Assembly: GCA_900554975.1 (NCBI GenBank) | Contig: USJI01000085.1 | Coordinates: 1 to 5,755 of the forward strand | Direction of reading: 5' to 3' | Origin: an uncultured Ruminococcus sp. | GTDB taxonomy: Bacteria; Bacillota; Clostridia; Oscillospirales; Ruminococcaceae | DNA: 5,755 nucleotides | Part shown: positions 5,577-5,755 of the stretch, piece after piece | Numbering within the stretch: the stretch's first letter is position 1 | How the letters are laid out: the number at the start of each line of letters is the position of its first letter | Program-made: the position numbers and the translations under genes | Notes under the pieces: model-generated | The model's input: the letters and a program-made list of their open reading frames with translations, nothing else | Told to the model about the DNA's origin: nothing | Databases searched by the model: none

Positions 5577-5755
5577 ATGAAGAATTTAAATATAGTTTTG
5601 ATAGAACCACAGATTCCTCAGAATACAGGTAATATTTCAAGAACCTGTGCAGTAACAGGTGCAAAACTTCATCTTGTAAGACCATTCGGGTTTGAAATAA
5701 CAGACAAACATTTGAAGAGGGCAGGGCTTGATTACTGGGACAAGCTGGATATATT
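5577..5755 (+). CDS. trmL: tRNA (cytidine/uridine-34 2'-O)-methyltransferase TrmL, N-terminal part
   Basis: The first 59 residues of a SpoU/TrmH (SPOUT) family methyltransferase; the gene runs off the window. TrmL uses S-adenosylmethionine to methylate the 2'-hydroxyl of the wobble nucleotide of certain tRNA-Leu species in the cytoplasm. The visible part holds the family's characteristic opening: [19 protein letters not shown] (about 4-22, with the IPxNTGNI-x-R motif), [13 protein letters not shown] (27-39) and KRAGLDYWD (47-55). This agrees closely with the N-terminus of known TrmL proteins. The start at 5577 is chosen because the family begins just before LNIVL. An in-frame ATG at 5565 would add four residues but leaves no room for the only plausible ribosome binding site (AGGGA, 5560-5564), which is itself rather far from 5577. 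The gene is divergent from the phosphoribosyltransferase-like gene. Confidence 0.9.
   Translation, partial: MKNLNIVLIEPQIPQNTGNISRTCAVTGAKLHLVRPFGFEITDKHLKRAGLDYWDKLDI

Noticed and set aside
5443..5685. - strand frame of 80 codons
   Set aside because: It overlaps the trmL promoter and coding start on the opposite strand. trmL is well supported by family motifs.

Overview
The window reads as chromosomal DNA of a cellulolytic Ruminococcus-like Firmicute (Oscillospiraceae). The signs are an AT-rich sequence, strong sigma-A-type promoters and GGAGG-type ribosome binding sites. There is also a secreted GH5 glucanase that ends in a Thr/Pro/Glu linker and a dockerin, and a second secreted protein carrying several dockerin modules. 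The GH5-linker-dockerin style resembles Ruminococcus flavefaciens and its relatives. The genus is inferred from gene content, not demonstrated.

Layout, left to right. Bases 1-221 hold the tail of a membrane-anchored protein I do not recognise, closed by a hairpin terminator at about 251-290. A consensus promoter (310-338) and a 12-bp perfect palindrome in the leader (371-382) precede the GH5 cellulosomal glucanase (396-2342, + strand). It meets a convergent neighbour (2436-4121, - strand) across two hairpins. That neighbour is a 561-residue secreted protein with three complete dockerin-like modules, one cohesin-like region, a Ser/Thr linker and a short BspA-type leucine-rich-repeat patch. Upstream of it on the - strand lie a small membrane-anchored Ser/Thr/Asn-rich protein (4185-4634) and a noncanonical orotate-phosphoribosyltransferase-like gene (4706-5347) with its own promoter and terminator. 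A divergent intergenic region (5348-5576) then leads into the start of trmL, a tRNA 2'-O-methyltransferase (5577 to the window end).

How the genes fit together. The GH5 enzyme and the multi-dockerin protein are both probably exported and both belong to the cohesin-dockerin world of the cellulosome: one as a catalytic subunit, the other as a possible adaptor or structural subunit. They are transcribed towards each other, so they do not share an operon. The phosphoribosyltransferase-like gene and trmL look like housekeeping or nucleotide/RNA genes with no visible functional link to the cellulosome genes.

The most unusual item is the multi-dockerin protein: six F-hand calcium loops in three separated pairs plus a cohesin-like segment in one chain. 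Next are the phosphoribosyltransferase-like protein that lacks the acidic pair of the PRPP loop, and the unassigned module between the GH5 domain and the dockerin. I found no CRISPR array, tRNA, rRNA, insertion sequence or phage gene.
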